A stretch of 64,000 bases of DNA from CAYRSS01 sp964426945 (GTDB lineage Bacteria > Planctomycetota > Phycisphaerae > UBA1845). A model generated the notes under the pieces. The model made no database searches. It had not been told where the DNA came from and saw only the letters and a program-made list of their open reading frames with translations. The stretch spans positions 98,712 through 162,711 of the forward strand of contig CAYRSS010000003.1 of NCBI GenBank assembly GCA_964426945.1, given 5' to 3'. Within the stretch, counting starts at the first letter, position 1; each line of letters starts with the position of its first letter. This document shows, one piece after another, positions 44,581 through 53,312 of this stretch. The translations under genes and the position numbers were made by a program.

Positions 44581-45696
44581 CTACAGGAAGTTGACGTGCA
44601 TGTCCTCGGTCGGCCGCGGCAGGTCGAGCGGAATGGTCCGCTCGCCGATGCGGATCTCGTGTACGAGCCGGTTCAGCGGATCCTGCCGGCATCGCGGCAC
44701 GCAGTAATGCACGTTGAGGTCGCGCAGCACTTCCTGGCGCCGGTTGCCGTGCCACACGTCGCGGAACGAAGTCTTCTCGAGATTGCCAAAGCAGTAGCCA
44801 GCGATTTTCTGATTCACACAGATGTAGAGGTTCAGGTCTGCTTCGAGCACGGCCGTGGTCTTGTGCCCCGGGCAGTCGTGGTACGCCCGGTCGTCAAGAT
44901 TGGTGAAGACCGTGTGCATCTGCTCGCTCTTGCCATAGATCTTGAACGTATCAGTTTCGAGTGTCATCGCCTCGGCAATCAGCGCGTCGGCGTCGGCGAT
45001 CGAGAGCGTATTGGGCAGCTGGTCGGGCTTGTTCGGTGCGACGTAGCAGGGCTTGATCTCGTAGTAGTCCATGCCCATGTCGCGGGCCAGCCTGGCCCCG
45101 CGCACCAGGTCCTGCGCCGAGTAGCTGGCCAGCACGAACTGCACGCCGAGTGTAGGCAGCGGCCCTTTGCGCATCGAGGCGATCTGCCGGATGTTGGACA
45201 CCACCCGGTCGAAATCGCTGTTGGCGTGGACCAGGTCGTGCACTTCACGCGACGCGCCGGTCATGCTGAACCGGACGAATGTCATGTGATCGACGATCGC
45301 GCGGGCCAGCTTGTCCGTGAGGCACGATCCGTTGGAGAACATGCCCACTTCGACGCCGCGCTGGCGCAGACCCACGATGATCTCATCGAGCCGTGGATGC
45401 AGCGTCGGCTCGCCCGACCCGACGAGCGTCGCCGCCTTGAGCCCCAGCGGCGTCATCTCCTCGACGATCTCCATCAGTCGCTCGACGTGGATGCGGGATC
45501 GGTTCACGCCCTGAGCGTCAAACATCGACCGGGCCGCGTAGCAGAACGTGCAATCGTGGTTGCAGAAGTTCACCGGGCCGATCTGCATGTGGATCGGGTA
45601 GGTCTCGCGGTTCTCGACCAGGGCCTTCACGTGTTCGGGGAAGTACAGGACCTTCTCAAAGGAGAGCCGGTCGATTCCCTTGTCCAGCGTCTGCAT
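44581..45696 (-). CDS. Radical SAM/SPASM domain protein
   Basis: A 371-residue protein. The radical SAM cluster motif is Cys45, Cys49, Cys52 (NFCNHDCTFCYA), followed by GSGEPTLHPRLDEI. A C-terminal SPASM-type region has spaced cysteines (DCPGHKTTAVLEAD, YICVNQKIAGYCFGN, HYCVPRCRQDP) for auxiliary clusters. Such enzymes modify peptides, sugars or aminoglycosides. GAGGAG precedes ATG 45696, which lies 41 bases inside the end of the upstream gene, so the two are coupled. The substrate is unknown. Confidence 0.85.
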   Translation of the reverse strand: MQTLDKGIDRLSFEKVLYFPEHVKALVENRETYPIHMQIGPVNFCNHDCTFCYAARSMFDAQGVNRSRIHVERLMEIVEEMTPLGLKAATLVGSGEPTLHPRLDEIIVGLRQRGVEVGMFSNGSCLTDKLARAIVDHMTFVRFSMTGASREVHDLVHANSDFDRVVSNIRQIASMRKGPLPTLGVQFVLASYSAQDLVRGARLARDMGMDYYEIKPCYVAPNKPDQLPNTLSIADADALIAEAMTLETDTFKIYGKSEQMHTVFTNLDDRAYHDCPGHKTTAVLEADLNLYICVNQKIAGYCFGNLEKTSFRDVWHGNRRQEVLRDLNVHYCVPRCRQDPLNRLVHEIRIGERTIPLDLPRPTEDMHVNFL

Positions 45697-47326
45697 AATC
45701 GTACTCCTCACCGTCTGACGCGCGCGGCGCGCGACTCGATGCGTCGGTGTCGTTCAGAATGTCCCGGTAAAACGCGAGCAACCGCGGCCCGGCACGACGG
45801 ATATCCAGCGCGGCGCGGGCCCGGCAGGCCGCGGCCTTGAGCAACGCGAAGTCGGCCCGTCGCAGCAGCGCGGGCCAGTCCTCCGGCGTCGCCCCGGACA
45901 GGTCGATGCCCACGCCCTGCCGCCGGGCGAAGTTCGCCAGCCCCGAACCGGGCAGCGCGTTGTGAGCGATCGCCAGCCCGGCATCAACATAGTCGTAGAA
46001 CTTGTTCGTCGCGCAGGTGCGCATCTTGGCCGGGGTGATGACCCGTGCGCCGCGACTGAGGCCGGCCAGTTCGTTGTAGATGAAGACGCCCACATCGTAC
46101 CGCGCGAGCTCCGCGATGAGGCGGTCCGCGGGCACCGGCGCGTGCAGGTGGAACCGCGGCTCGCGATCGCGCAGGCCGCGGTAGGGCTCCAGGCGCGGCT
46201 CGGAATCGAACGCGCCAGGCGCAACCGAGGGATACAGGTGGAAGTCAACGCCTCCACGCGTGAGGCACTCGGCCAGCGGGATCCAGCAGCCGAAATCCCC
46301 GAAGGGATCGTCCGCAGTCGCACCGGGGGCGAAGTTGCCCGCGTACACGACGTGGATGTCTCCGTCGGCGGCGCGGGGGCGCACGGCCGCATTGATCACC
46401 TGGTTCCAGCATCCGTCGGCCACCGTGGCACAACGGCCGATCCGGTAGCCCAGCTCGTCCCACACATACGCCACCTCGCCGCTGCGGCTGATGACGCCGT
46501 CGGCCCCCTCCAGGCAGGCGCGCTCCAGCTCGATCTGGGAAGCCAGTTGCGGACGCGCCGCCAGGAACTCGTCCGTCCACATGCCCGCGATCAGGTCGTA
46601 GGAGTCAACCACCACCGGCACGGTTCGCTCGGTGACGAAGACCTCCGCGGTTCGATAGTCGCTGCTGACCATGACGTGGTGGATGTCGGCGCCGATGGAA
46701 CAGGCCAGCCGCAGCGCCTGCCACGGATGGGTCCAGGCGATGGCCTCGTCGGCGCTGGCGCTCGGATCGAAGGCCGGCTCGTAGCGGTGAAGCAGGGTGA
46801 CGCGGCAGCCCGCGGCGCGGAGGGCCGCGCCAAGCTTCGCCTCGCGCGAACGCGGATGGCCGGACACTAAGGCCACATGGAGGCCATCGGGGTTGTGGGG
46901 CTGTTTCCTTCGGCCGCGAGCCGAAGCCGCGAGCCGGCGTACCACCTCTCGGTCGGGATCCTTGTCATACGGCCCGGGCGGCAGCCCTTCGTACAGCCGG
47001 ACCACCTCGACGCGTCCGCCCCACAGCTCGCCACAGCGTCGCGCGAGCGTTTCCTCCCATTGGTCAGACGAGACGAGGACCAGCGCGACGGACGCCGGAT
47101 CGAACCCGGTGGCCTGGCGGACGGGGACGCCGGCAATCGCTTCAACGCGCGGCCGGTCATCGAGCACAGCCACAACGGGCAGCGAAGGCAGGTCAGCGGT
47201 GACGCGAAACAGCCAGTGCGTGTGTTCGCCCGCGCCGAAGATCGCCATCCGGCCTGTCGCTCCGAGCCGGTGGCGCAGGTTGTGCCAGGCCTCGCGGACG
47301 TACGGAATGAGAAACAGGTCTGCCAT
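45656..47326 (-). CDS. Fusion of Rossmann nucleotide-binding domain and glycosyltransferase
   Basis: A 556-residue protein. Residues 20-125 resemble the sugar-nucleotide/PglD-type Rossmann domain (GRMAIFGAGEHTHWLF, VVAVLDDRP). From about 150 a GT-B glycosyltransferase-like half follows (VALVSGHPRSREAKLGAALRAAG, IHHVMVSSDYRTAEVF, PVVVDSYDLIAG). Its C-terminal half has HVVYAGNFAP and a sugar-donor-region motif FHLHAPVPADRLIAEL ... KFYDYVDAGLAIAHN. The acceptor is unknown. The stop lies within the next gene. It sits between the lipoyl-protein gene (12-base gap) and the SPASM gene. Confidence 0.7.
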   Translation of the reverse strand: MADLFLIPYVREAWHNLRHRLGATGRMAIFGAGEHTHWLFRVTADLPSLPVVAVLDDRPRVEAIAGVPVRQATGFDPASVALVLVSSDQWEETLARRCGELWGGRVEVVRLYEGLPPGPYDKDPDREVVRRLAASARGRRKQPHNPDGLHVALVSGHPRSREAKLGAALRAAGCRVTLLHRYEPAFDPSASADEAIAWTHPWQALRLACSIGADIHHVMVSSDYRTAEVFVTERTVPVVVDSYDLIAGMWTDEFLAARPQLASQIELERACLEGADGVISRSGEVAYVWDELGYRIGRCATVADGCWNQVINAAVRPRAADGDIHVVYAGNFAPGATADDPFGDFGCWIPLAECLTRGGVDFHLYPSVAPGAFDSEPRLEPYRGLRDREPRFHLHAPVPADRLIAELARYDVGVFIYNELAGLSRGARVITPAKMRTCATNKFYDYVDAGLAIAHNALPGSGLANFARRQGVGIDLSGATPEDWPALLRRADFALLKAAACRARAALDIRRAGPRLLAFYRDILNDTDASSRAPRASDGEEYDYADAGQGNRPALL

Positions 47327-47338
47327 GACTGGGTTCGG

Positions 47339-47701
47339 CTACAGCAGGGCCTCGCGGTAATCGAGGTCGTATTCTGCGTCCACGGCGAAGCCGGGCGTTG
47401 ATTCCACGGTCGGCCCGGTCCCCTCGGCGGTCTCAGCGACGGCGTCATCGCGCACGACTTCGCCCGGCGCGGCGATCACCGCGATCGGCGTGCCGACCGG
47501 AACGCGCGCGCCCTCCGCGACCAGCCGCCTGGCCAGCACGCCGGCGGCGTCCGCCTCGACCGCGAAGACCGCCTTCTCGGTCTCGACCTCGGCGAGGGCG
47601 GTGCCCGGCGAAACGGCGCTACCCTCGGGCAGCAACCATTGCACCAGCGTTGCGCGGGTGACGTTCGCGTCGATCTTCGGGATGGCGATTGTTCGAGCCA
47701 T
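47339..47701 (-). CDS. Free-standing lipoyl (or biotinyl) carrier protein
   Basis: A 120-residue protein whose residues 1-80 form one lipoyl domain: IAIPKIDANVTRATLVQWLL, then the attachment lysine Lys43 in EVETEKAVFAVEA, then GVLARRLVAEGARVPVGTPI. No peripheral-subunit-binding or acyltransferase domain follows, only an acidic 35-residue tail. GGAGGGAG precedes ATG 47701. In E2 enzymes such a domain carries acyl groups between E1 and the catalytic core; here the core is missing. Its first 83 bases overlap the end of the E1 beta gene. Confidence 0.88.
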   Translation of the reverse strand: MARTIAIPKIDANVTRATLVQWLLPEGSAVSPGTALAEVETEKAVFAVEADAAGVLARRLVAEGARVPVGTPIAVIAAPGEVVRDDAVAETAEGTGPTVESTPGFAVDAEYDLDYREALL

Positions 47702-48662
47702 CAACTCCCTCCATCACCTCAAGCACGGCCTGCACGACCCGCTCTACGTTCGGCAGCGCGGCCCGTTCCAGCGGCGCACAGCAGGGCATCGGCACGTCAG
47801 CGCACGCGACGCGACGCATCGGCGCACGCATCGCCACCTGCTCGGCCACGATGGCCACGACCTCGGCGCCGACACCGCCGGACAGGCAGTCGTCTTCAAC
47901 CATCACCAGTCGCCCCGTTTTCCGGGCCGACGCCAGCAGGAGCGGGCGATCGATCGGCGCGAGCGAGCGAAGATCCAGCACCTCGACGCGGACGCGGCCA
48001 TGCAGCCGGCGGGCCGCTTCGACGGCGAGCCACACCGTACGCCCATAGCCGGCGACGGTGATGTCCGACCCCGCCCGCACGATGCACCCAGTCCCGATAT
48101 CCAGGGCCCCGTCGTTCTCCGGCACGTCGGCGGCGAGGTTGTAGAGCGCTTTGTGCTCCAGGAAGACCACCGGGCAGTTCTGCCGCAGCGCCCCGAGAAT
48201 CAGGCCGCGTGCCGCACGCGGCGTCGCCGGCGCCACCACCTTGAGACCAGGGGTGTGGCAGAACCACGCCTCCAGCGCCTGCGAGTGCGACGGGCCGTAT
48301 CCGAAACCGCCGCCGAATGGCGCACGGTAGACGACCGGCGCCGTGAACTGGCCTGCATACATGTGGCTGACCTTGGCCGCGTGGTTGCAGATCTGGTCCA
48401 TCGCCAGGGCCATAAAGTCCATAAACATGAACTCGACAACCGGCCGGTAGCCCGTCATGGCCAGCCCGGTCGCCACGCCGGCGAAGCTGTTTTCGCTGAT
48501 GGGTGTCTCGATGACCCGGTCCGGGCCGAACCGCTCGATGAGCCCGCTGGTGACTTTGAACGCCCCGCCGTAGCCGCCGATGTCCTCGCCGAGCAGGAGC
48601 ACGCGGTCATCCGCGGCCAGGGCGGCGGCGAGACCGGATCGAATCGCCTCGCGAAACGTCAT
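47619..48662 (-). CDS. Alpha-ketoacid dehydrogenase E1 beta subunit (transketolase-like)
   Basis: A 347-residue protein of the E1-beta family: MTFREAIRSGLAAALAADDR, LLGEDIGGYGGAFKVTSGL, DRVIETPISENSFAGVATGLA, EFMFMDFMALAMDQICNHAAK and a C-terminal transketolase domain with VEVLDLRSLAPID. Family proteins usually end near VVQAVLEVMEGV, but this frame runs on for about 27 more residues across the lipoyl gene, perhaps because a stop codon was lost. It overlaps the E1 alpha gene by ATGA. With E1 alpha it forms a TPP-dependent 2-oxoacid decarboxylase. Confidence 0.92.
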   Translation of the reverse strand: MTFREAIRSGLAAALAADDRVLLLGEDIGGYGGAFKVTSGLIERFGPDRVIETPISENSFAGVATGLAMTGYRPVVEFMFMDFMALAMDQICNHAAKVSHMYAGQFTAPVVYRAPFGGGFGYGPSHSQALEAWFCHTPGLKVVAPATPRAARGLILGALRQNCPVVFLEHKALYNLAADVPENDGALDIGTGCIVRAGSDITVAGYGRTVWLAVEAARRLHGRVRVEVLDLRSLAPIDRPLLLASARKTGRLVMVEDDCLSGGVGAEVVAIVAEQVAMRAPMRRVACADVPMPCCAPLERAALPNVERVVQAVLEVMEGVDGSNNRHPEDRRERHPRNAGAMVAARG

Positions 48663-49732
48663 GCGCGGCACGGCGAGGCCTCCTTCCGATCCCCGGCGGC
48701 GACCGCCCGCGCATCCCGCGCCGCGACCTTGAGCACGGGCGAGCCGTAGAGGTGCTCGGTCAGCGTGCCGGGCTCGACTGCGGGGCAGGCCAGCGCCCGC
48801 TGCGCCGCGACATGCACCTCGGCATCGACCCGGCGGCGGATGGTCTCTAGTTCGGCTCCGGCCGCTCCGTCGGCGAGGAGCCGGTCGCTCGCGCGCTGGA
48901 TGGGATCGCGGCGCTGCCAGACGGCTTCCTCCTCGCGGGTGCGATACTTCCGCTGATCCGATTTGGAGTGGCCGAGCTGGCGGTAAGTCAGACACTCAAG
49001 CAAGGCGGGTCCTTCGCCCCGGCGGGCCGCGGCCACCATCGCGTCGACGGTCTCCGCAACAAGTTCCACGTCGTTGCCGTCGATCGTGGCGTAGGGAATT
49101 CCGTACGCCCCGGCCCGCTCCGCAATCTGGCCGCCGGCAACGAATGACCCGACGGGAGCACTCATCGAGTAGAGGTTGTTCTCGCAGACGTAGACGATCG
49201 GCAGCCGCCAGATGCCGGCCATGTTGAGCGATTCGTGAAACGTCCCCTGGTTGACCGCACCGTCGCCGAAGAAGGCCGCGACGACGCGCTGCTGTCCTTC
49301 GCGCTTCGCGGCCAGCGCCGCGCCGGTGGCGATGGGCAGTCCGCCCCCGGTGATACCGTTGGTGCCCAGGAATCCCGCCTCGCGGCAGGCGATGTGCTGC
49401 GACCCGCCGCGGCCGGCGCAAAAGCCGTCGCGCCGGCCGAACACCTCGGCGAACAGCCGGTACAGGTCCAACCCGCGGGCAATGGCCGCGCCGTGACCGC
49501 GGTGGGTCGCGCTGACCCAGTCGCCGCGATCGAGGGCGGCGCACACGGCGGTGGGCACGGCCTCCTGCCCAACACAGAAGTGCGCGGTTCCGCGGACCTC
49601 GCCGCGGCTGAACATGTCGCTGAGCGTCAGCTCAAAGCCGCGGATTCGCAGCATCGTCTCGAAGTGAGACAGCAGGCGGTCGCGCCGGGGCGCCTGATCA
49701 GGATCGGTGGAGGCGGTCGAAACGCTGTGCAT
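48659..49732 (-). CDS. Alpha-ketoacid dehydrogenase E1 alpha subunit, TPP-dependent
   Basis: A 357-residue protein with the TPP motif GDG (156-158) ... NN (185-186) in FFGDGAVNQGTFHESL and CENNLYSM. Other E1 alpha marks: RGEVRGTAHFCVGQEAVP, HRGHGAAIARG, GRGGSQHIA and the loop YRQLGHSKSDQRKYR. ATG 49732 has GGAGGA in front. The enzyme decarboxylates a 2-oxoacid and would pass the group to the lipoyl protein encoded two genes on. The substrate is not evident. It overlaps E1 beta by four bases. Confidence 0.93.
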   Translation of the reverse strand: MHSVSTASTDPDQAPRRDRLLSHFETMLRIRGFELTLSDMFSRGEVRGTAHFCVGQEAVPTAVCAALDRGDWVSATHRGHGAAIARGLDLYRLFAEVFGRRDGFCAGRGGSQHIACREAGFLGTNGITGGGLPIATGAALAAKREGQQRVVAAFFGDGAVNQGTFHESLNMAGIWRLPIVYVCENNLYSMSAPVGSFVAGGQIAERAGAYGIPYATIDGNDVELVAETVDAMVAAARRGEGPALLECLTYRQLGHSKSDQRKYRTREEEAVWQRRDPIQRASDRLLADGAAGAELETIRRRVDAEVHVAAQRALACPAVEPGTLTEHLYGSPVLKVAARDARAVAAGDRKEASPCRA

Positions 49733-49790
49733 GCTTCCTCCGCCTGCCATGGCGCGACCCGCCGGAACGGCCGCCCCGCCGAGCGACCGG

Positions 49791-50486
49791 TCAGTCGCCG
49801 ATCGCAGCTTCCCAGTCGCGAATCACCGAGGTCGCGTAGGTGTTCTCATCCCGCCGCGAATCCTCGCCGTGTACATCCGGCACGACGTGCGGTGTCGCCG
49901 CAACCAACGCCGCGGGCATACTCGTCGGGGGCGATTCCATGCTGAGCAACTTGACCAGCAGGTGCGCCACAAGGAGGTGCATGCTCTCGACCAGGCCATA
50001 GTCGTAGCTGTCCACCCAGACCCGGCTCGTCGCCATGCGGGCCAGCCGCCCGCCGTCGAAGCCCACCAGGGCAAGTCGCTGAGCGCGACGCTGTGCGGCG
50101 AACTCGAACGCGCGAACCACGTTCTCAGACTCGCCCGAAGCGCTGATCCCGATGACCAGGTCATCCGGACGCAGAAGGTTGCGAAGCTGACCGGCAAAGC
50201 AATCGGCGTAGCTTTCATCGTTGGCCAGCGCCGTCAGCCAGGCGACGTTGTCCGTCAGGGCGACGACGTGCATTGGACGGCCGAAGCTGCTGCGGATGTT
50301 CTTGCCGAAGTCCGCCGCCATGTGCGACGCCGTGGAGGCGCTGCCCCCGTTGCCGCAGATGTAGACCCCCCGCTCGCGCCGGCGGGCGTCCTGGAGCAGC
50401 CCCATCGCCTCTTCGACCTCCGCCGTTTTGATCAGGCCGATGGTCGCGATGGCGTCCTGAAGGTAGCTGCGGATGGGGTTGTTCAT
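49791..50486 (-). CDS. SIS-domain phosphosugar isomerase (GmhA-like)
   Basis: A 231-residue protein resembling sedoheptulose-7-phosphate isomerase: YLQDAIATIGLIKTAEVEEA, the phosphosugar-binding YICGNGGSASTASHMAADF, and VIGISASGESENVVRAFEF. It would make a heptose or other phosphosugar precursor. The last 40 residues are unlike GmhA. ATG 50486 gives the normal N terminus MNNPIRSYL. It is the first gene of the E1/lipoyl/glycosyltransferase cluster, 58 bases before the E1 alpha start. No other heptose gene is in the window. Confidence 0.85.
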   Translation of the reverse strand: MNNPIRSYLQDAIATIGLIKTAEVEEAMGLLQDARRRERGVYICGNGGSASTASHMAADFGKNIRSSFGRPMHVVALTDNVAWLTALANDESYADCFAGQLRNLLRPDDLVIGISASGESENVVRAFEFAAQRRAQRLALVGFDGGRLARMATSRVWVDSYDYGLVESMHLLVAHLLVKLLSMESPPTSMPAALVAATPHVVPDVHGEDSRRDENTYATSVIRDWEAAIGD

Positions 50487-50683
50487 AGCCGAACCGCTCC
50501 CGGGCCTGCGACGGAGTGCCGCGGCTCGTGACTTATCGGCCATTCCCTGCAGGCGGCTGAACGCCCGTCCCGCCGGAGCGGGCGCGGTCGCCCGTGATCG
50601 CCCCTGAAGCGCATGGGGCATCCGGGGCGAGGAGGCTTCAAGTGCTGTGCGATGGATGGCTGGTAAGGCGCGCCGGGGCGGGG

Positions 50684-50932
50684 CTAGAGATTCAGCAGAG
50701 CTTCAATAAGATCGGGGTCTTCGATGCCGAGGTCGCGGAACGCCTGGCGCTTGGCCTCGGTGGAGAGGCCGGAATCGTCGGCGATCGCCTGCAGGTCTTC
50801 GACGGTGAACACTTGGCCATCGCTCCCCACAAGGCGGTCGGGCAGGGCGTATTCCTGGAAAATGGCGGAGCCGCAGCCGGCGAAAGCAGCGAGCAGTGCG
50901 ACCAGGAGCAGAGCGGGTTTGCGGCGGACCAT
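50684..50932 (-). CDS. Small lipoprotein, function unknown
   Basis: An 82-residue protein with a basic N terminus (MVRRKP), a hydrophobic stretch and a lipobox ending at Cys20 (LAAFAGC). The mature part is acidic and helical (FTVEDLQAIADDSGLSTEAK, then DPDLIEALLNL). No family is recognised. A well-spaced promoter lies 45 bases upstream (50977-51005), so it is expressed on its own rather than as part of the adjacent cluster. Confidence 0.65.
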   Translation of the reverse strand: MVRRKPALLLVALLAAFAGCGSAIFQEYALPDRLVGSDGQVFTVEDLQAIADDSGLSTEAKRQAFRDLGIEDPDLIEALLNL

Positions 50933-50976
50933 TCGTGCGGACTCCAAGGCGTCGCCCGCAGGTCGGGCGGCCGCTC

Positions 50977-51005
50977 ATTCTAGTTTGTCGGTAGAAGCCG
51001 GACAA
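50977..51005 (-). promoter_or_regulatory. Predicted promoter of the small lipoprotein gene
   Basis: On the minus strand TTGTCC (51000-51005), 17 bases, TAGAAT (50977-50982), 45 bases before the ATG at 50932. Confidence 0.55.
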
Positions 51006-51041
51006 CGCCTTTAGGGGGCCGGCCGGGGCCGCCTCGCCTGG

Positions 51042-52934
51042 TCACTCGTCCGGGACCTCCCGCGCGGACCACTCAATTCGGGCCCGTAGCGTTGCCGCCT
51101 GCGGCGCGGCGAGGGCCTCCAGCCGCCTCAGGGCATTCGCCGCGTCCTCGGGGCGGCCGAGGAGCAGCGAGACCGAGCCGAAATTGAGCCAGGCATCGCG
51201 GTGCTCGGGGTCGGCCAGCGTCGCCGACCGGAATGCCTCCCAGGCCTCGTCGCGCCGCCCCTGCCGGTCGAGATTGAACCCGAGCAGGTTCCACGGCTCG
51301 CCCGATCGCGGCATCAGCTCGGCCGCGCGGCGGAGATAGCCCTCGGATCGCCGCGGGTTGGAAGTCATCAGCCACATCCCCAGCGACAGGTTGGCGGGGC
51401 CGTAGTCAGGGTCGAGCGCCAGCACCGCCTCGAAGCACGAGGTGACCAGCTCCTCACGGTGCGCCCCCATGAGCGCCTGGCACTCCTGATGGAAGAACGG
51501 CACGAACGTGTCGTTCGGTGCGGTCGCACGCGTGTGCGCCGACCAGCCTCCGATCACGGCGAGCGCTCCTGCCGCCACCATGGCCCAGCGGCGCGATCGC
51601 GGCGCGGCGCAATGAGCGGCACCACCATCCGGTCGCGCCTCGTGCTCAACCCGCGTGATGAGAGCCAGCAATCCCGCCAGCGCTGGCAGCACGAGCGATT
51701 GCACGAAGCGATCGCCGAAGGCGACCTTCACATACCAGCCGTACAGAAGCAGATACGCCACCAACGACGAACCGATGAACACCGCGGGGAGCGCGTGCCG
51801 TCGGAGCATGACCCCGGCCGCCGCACGGTGCCGCAGGGTGACAAAGACCGCCGCGACCGCCGCCGCGCCCACGACCCAGCCATACAGCGAGCGCGCCGCC
51901 ACACCCAGGAGTGCAGACCATCCGGCGGTCAGGCGGCCGACGATTTCTGTCGTCGAGTGATTCCGGAGGTAATGCCCCGGCCCCGGAAAGTCGGCCCAGC
52001 CGCGCTGACGCCACGCAGCCTCGTCAAGCCGCTGAAGCTCGGGATGGGCCTGTCTCCATGAATCGCACCACATGACAATGTCGGCGTTCACGTTGAAGAA
52101 GAAGCGCCCGAATCGCTCGTGACTCTCGGCGATATACGGGCTGACCGCGGCCAGAAACCCCGCCAGCGCAACGCCCGCCGAGGCCAGCGCTCGCCGCCGC
52201 GCCGCAGGTCGATCTGGGTCCGCAGCGGGCGAAGCCGCGGGACTCACCGCCCGGAATACCGCGAAGATCCCATACAGCCCGACCAACGGCAGGATCGATG
52301 CCTTGGTGTAGTAGGCCAGTGCGGCGACGACGCCGGCCAGTGCCGCAACCCGCCAGGACGGCCGGGCGAGCAGGCGCACAAACAACACGCCGCTGAAGAA
52401 GAACAGCGCGTAGAACGGCACCTCTGCACCAAGGAACGTCGCCTTGTCGGGCAGCAGCGCGAAGAGGCCCGTCAGCGTCGCGATGGCCGCCGGCCAGCGC
52501 GGCAGCGCGAGATGCGCAGCCACGCCGATCACGAGGATGGAAGCCAGCGAGATCGCCAGCGCAACCCAGGCAGCCCGGAAGCCGAACTTCTGCGGATCGG
52601 GGTCGTAAGCCCATGACACCAGCCACGGCACGAACGGCATGCGGTTGCGATCATCGCGGAACCCGCCGAGGCCCTTGGCGTGAATGCCTGCCGCGTGCGC
52701 GAGGTAAGGCATCTGCCCGCCGGCGACTGGATGAATGTTCAGCGTGGTGAGCTGCTTCAACGAGGCGTGAACGAAGAGGGCTGTGGAGCCCAGGTAGATC
52801 ACCACCAGCAGCGTCGTCGGGCAGAACCAGCGCGAGCGGCGGGCGGGCGGCCGGCCGGCCTGCCGCAGACCGGCTTCTGCCGCGCCGGAGGGCTGCACGT
52901 GCTCGTCGGGGGTGTCGCCGATCGGGTTGTTCAT
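51042..52934 (-). CDS. Polytopic membrane glycosyltransferase (GT39/ArnT-like) with C-terminal TPRs
   Basis: A 630-residue protein. About ten hydrophobic helices span residues 35-470, interrupted by a periplasmic loop with FFFNVNADIVMWCDSWRQAH. The pattern (first long loop with the acidic DDRNRMPFVPWL segment) fits dolichyl- or undecaprenyl-phosphate-sugar dependent transferases. Residues about 500-625 are TPR-like (YGPANLSLGMWLMTSNP, EPWNLLGFNLDRQGRRDEAW). It would glycosylate an exported acceptor. ATG 52934 is chosen; the frame upstream has only a TTG. It precedes the lipoprotein gene on the same strand. Confidence 0.7.
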   Translation of the reverse strand: MNNPIGDTPDEHVQPSGAAEAGLRQAGRPPARRSRWFCPTTLLVVIYLGSTALFVHASLKQLTTLNIHPVAGGQMPYLAHAAGIHAKGLGGFRDDRNRMPFVPWLVSWAYDPDPQKFGFRAAWVALAISLASILVIGVAAHLALPRWPAAIATLTGLFALLPDKATFLGAEVPFYALFFFSGVLFVRLLARPSWRVAALAGVVAALAYYTKASILPLVGLYGIFAVFRAVSPAASPAADPDRPAARRRALASAGVALAGFLAAVSPYIAESHERFGRFFFNVNADIVMWCDSWRQAHPELQRLDEAAWRQRGWADFPGPGHYLRNHSTTEIVGRLTAGWSALLGVAARSLYGWVVGAAAVAAVFVTLRHRAAAGVMLRRHALPAVFIGSSLVAYLLLYGWYVKVAFGDRFVQSLVLPALAGLLALITRVEHEARPDGGAAHCAAPRSRRWAMVAAGALAVIGGWSAHTRATAPNDTFVPFFHQECQALMGAHREELVTSCFEAVLALDPDYGPANLSLGMWLMTSNPRRSEGYLRRAAELMPRSGEPWNLLGFNLDRQGRRDEAWEAFRSATLADPEHRDAWLNFGSVSLLLGRPEDAANALRRLEALAAPQAATLRARIEWSAREVPDE

Positions 52935-53102
52935 TTCGGGATCATGCTTGGCGAGGGTATCGCCACCAACCGCGTCGAAGTCTACTCCCGCCGGGTTCGC
53001 CCGCAACGGCCCGCGGTAGCGATTTCACAGCCCGTCCGTTATGATGCGGCGGTAAAGCCGGGCCGCCTGCAAGCGGTTCCCCGAAGGTGCAAAGGAAAAG
53101 AC

Positions 53103-53291
53103 ATGCTGATCCGGTTCGACTGTCCGGCGTGCGGCGGTTCCCACTCGTTCGACATGCCCGAAATGACCATTCACATGACCTGTTCGCGGGCGCACAAGAC
53201 GGTCGCGATCCGCGTGACCCCCGGCGGGGACGTCCGCGCCAGCGTGGTCAACGATGACGGCGTCGCCGTCGGCGACGAGGCCGAGGAATAG
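53103..53291 (+). CDS. Small zinc-ribbon-like protein
   Basis: A 62-residue protein: FDCPACGGSHSFDMPEMTIHMTCSRAHKTV has a CPAC pair and a later Cys, a minimal zinc-ribbon pattern, followed by a beta segment and an acidic end (GDEAEE). AAAGGA precedes the ATG. A TATGAT at 53040-53045 may be its -10. Function unknown. The Nudix gene follows after 21 bases, so they are probably co-transcribed. Confidence 0.65.
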   Translation: MLIRFDCPACGGSHSFDMPEMTIHMTCSRAHKTVAIRVTPGGDVRASVVNDDGVAVGDEAEE

Positions 53292-53312
53292 CCCGGGAGC
53301 CGCCCCACCCTC

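Noticed and set aside
47339..49732. A complete pyruvate or branched-chain dehydrogenase complex
   Set aside because: No E2 catalytic domain (DHxxxDG-type motif) and no E3 flavoprotein in the window; the lipoyl protein ends after one domain and a short tail.
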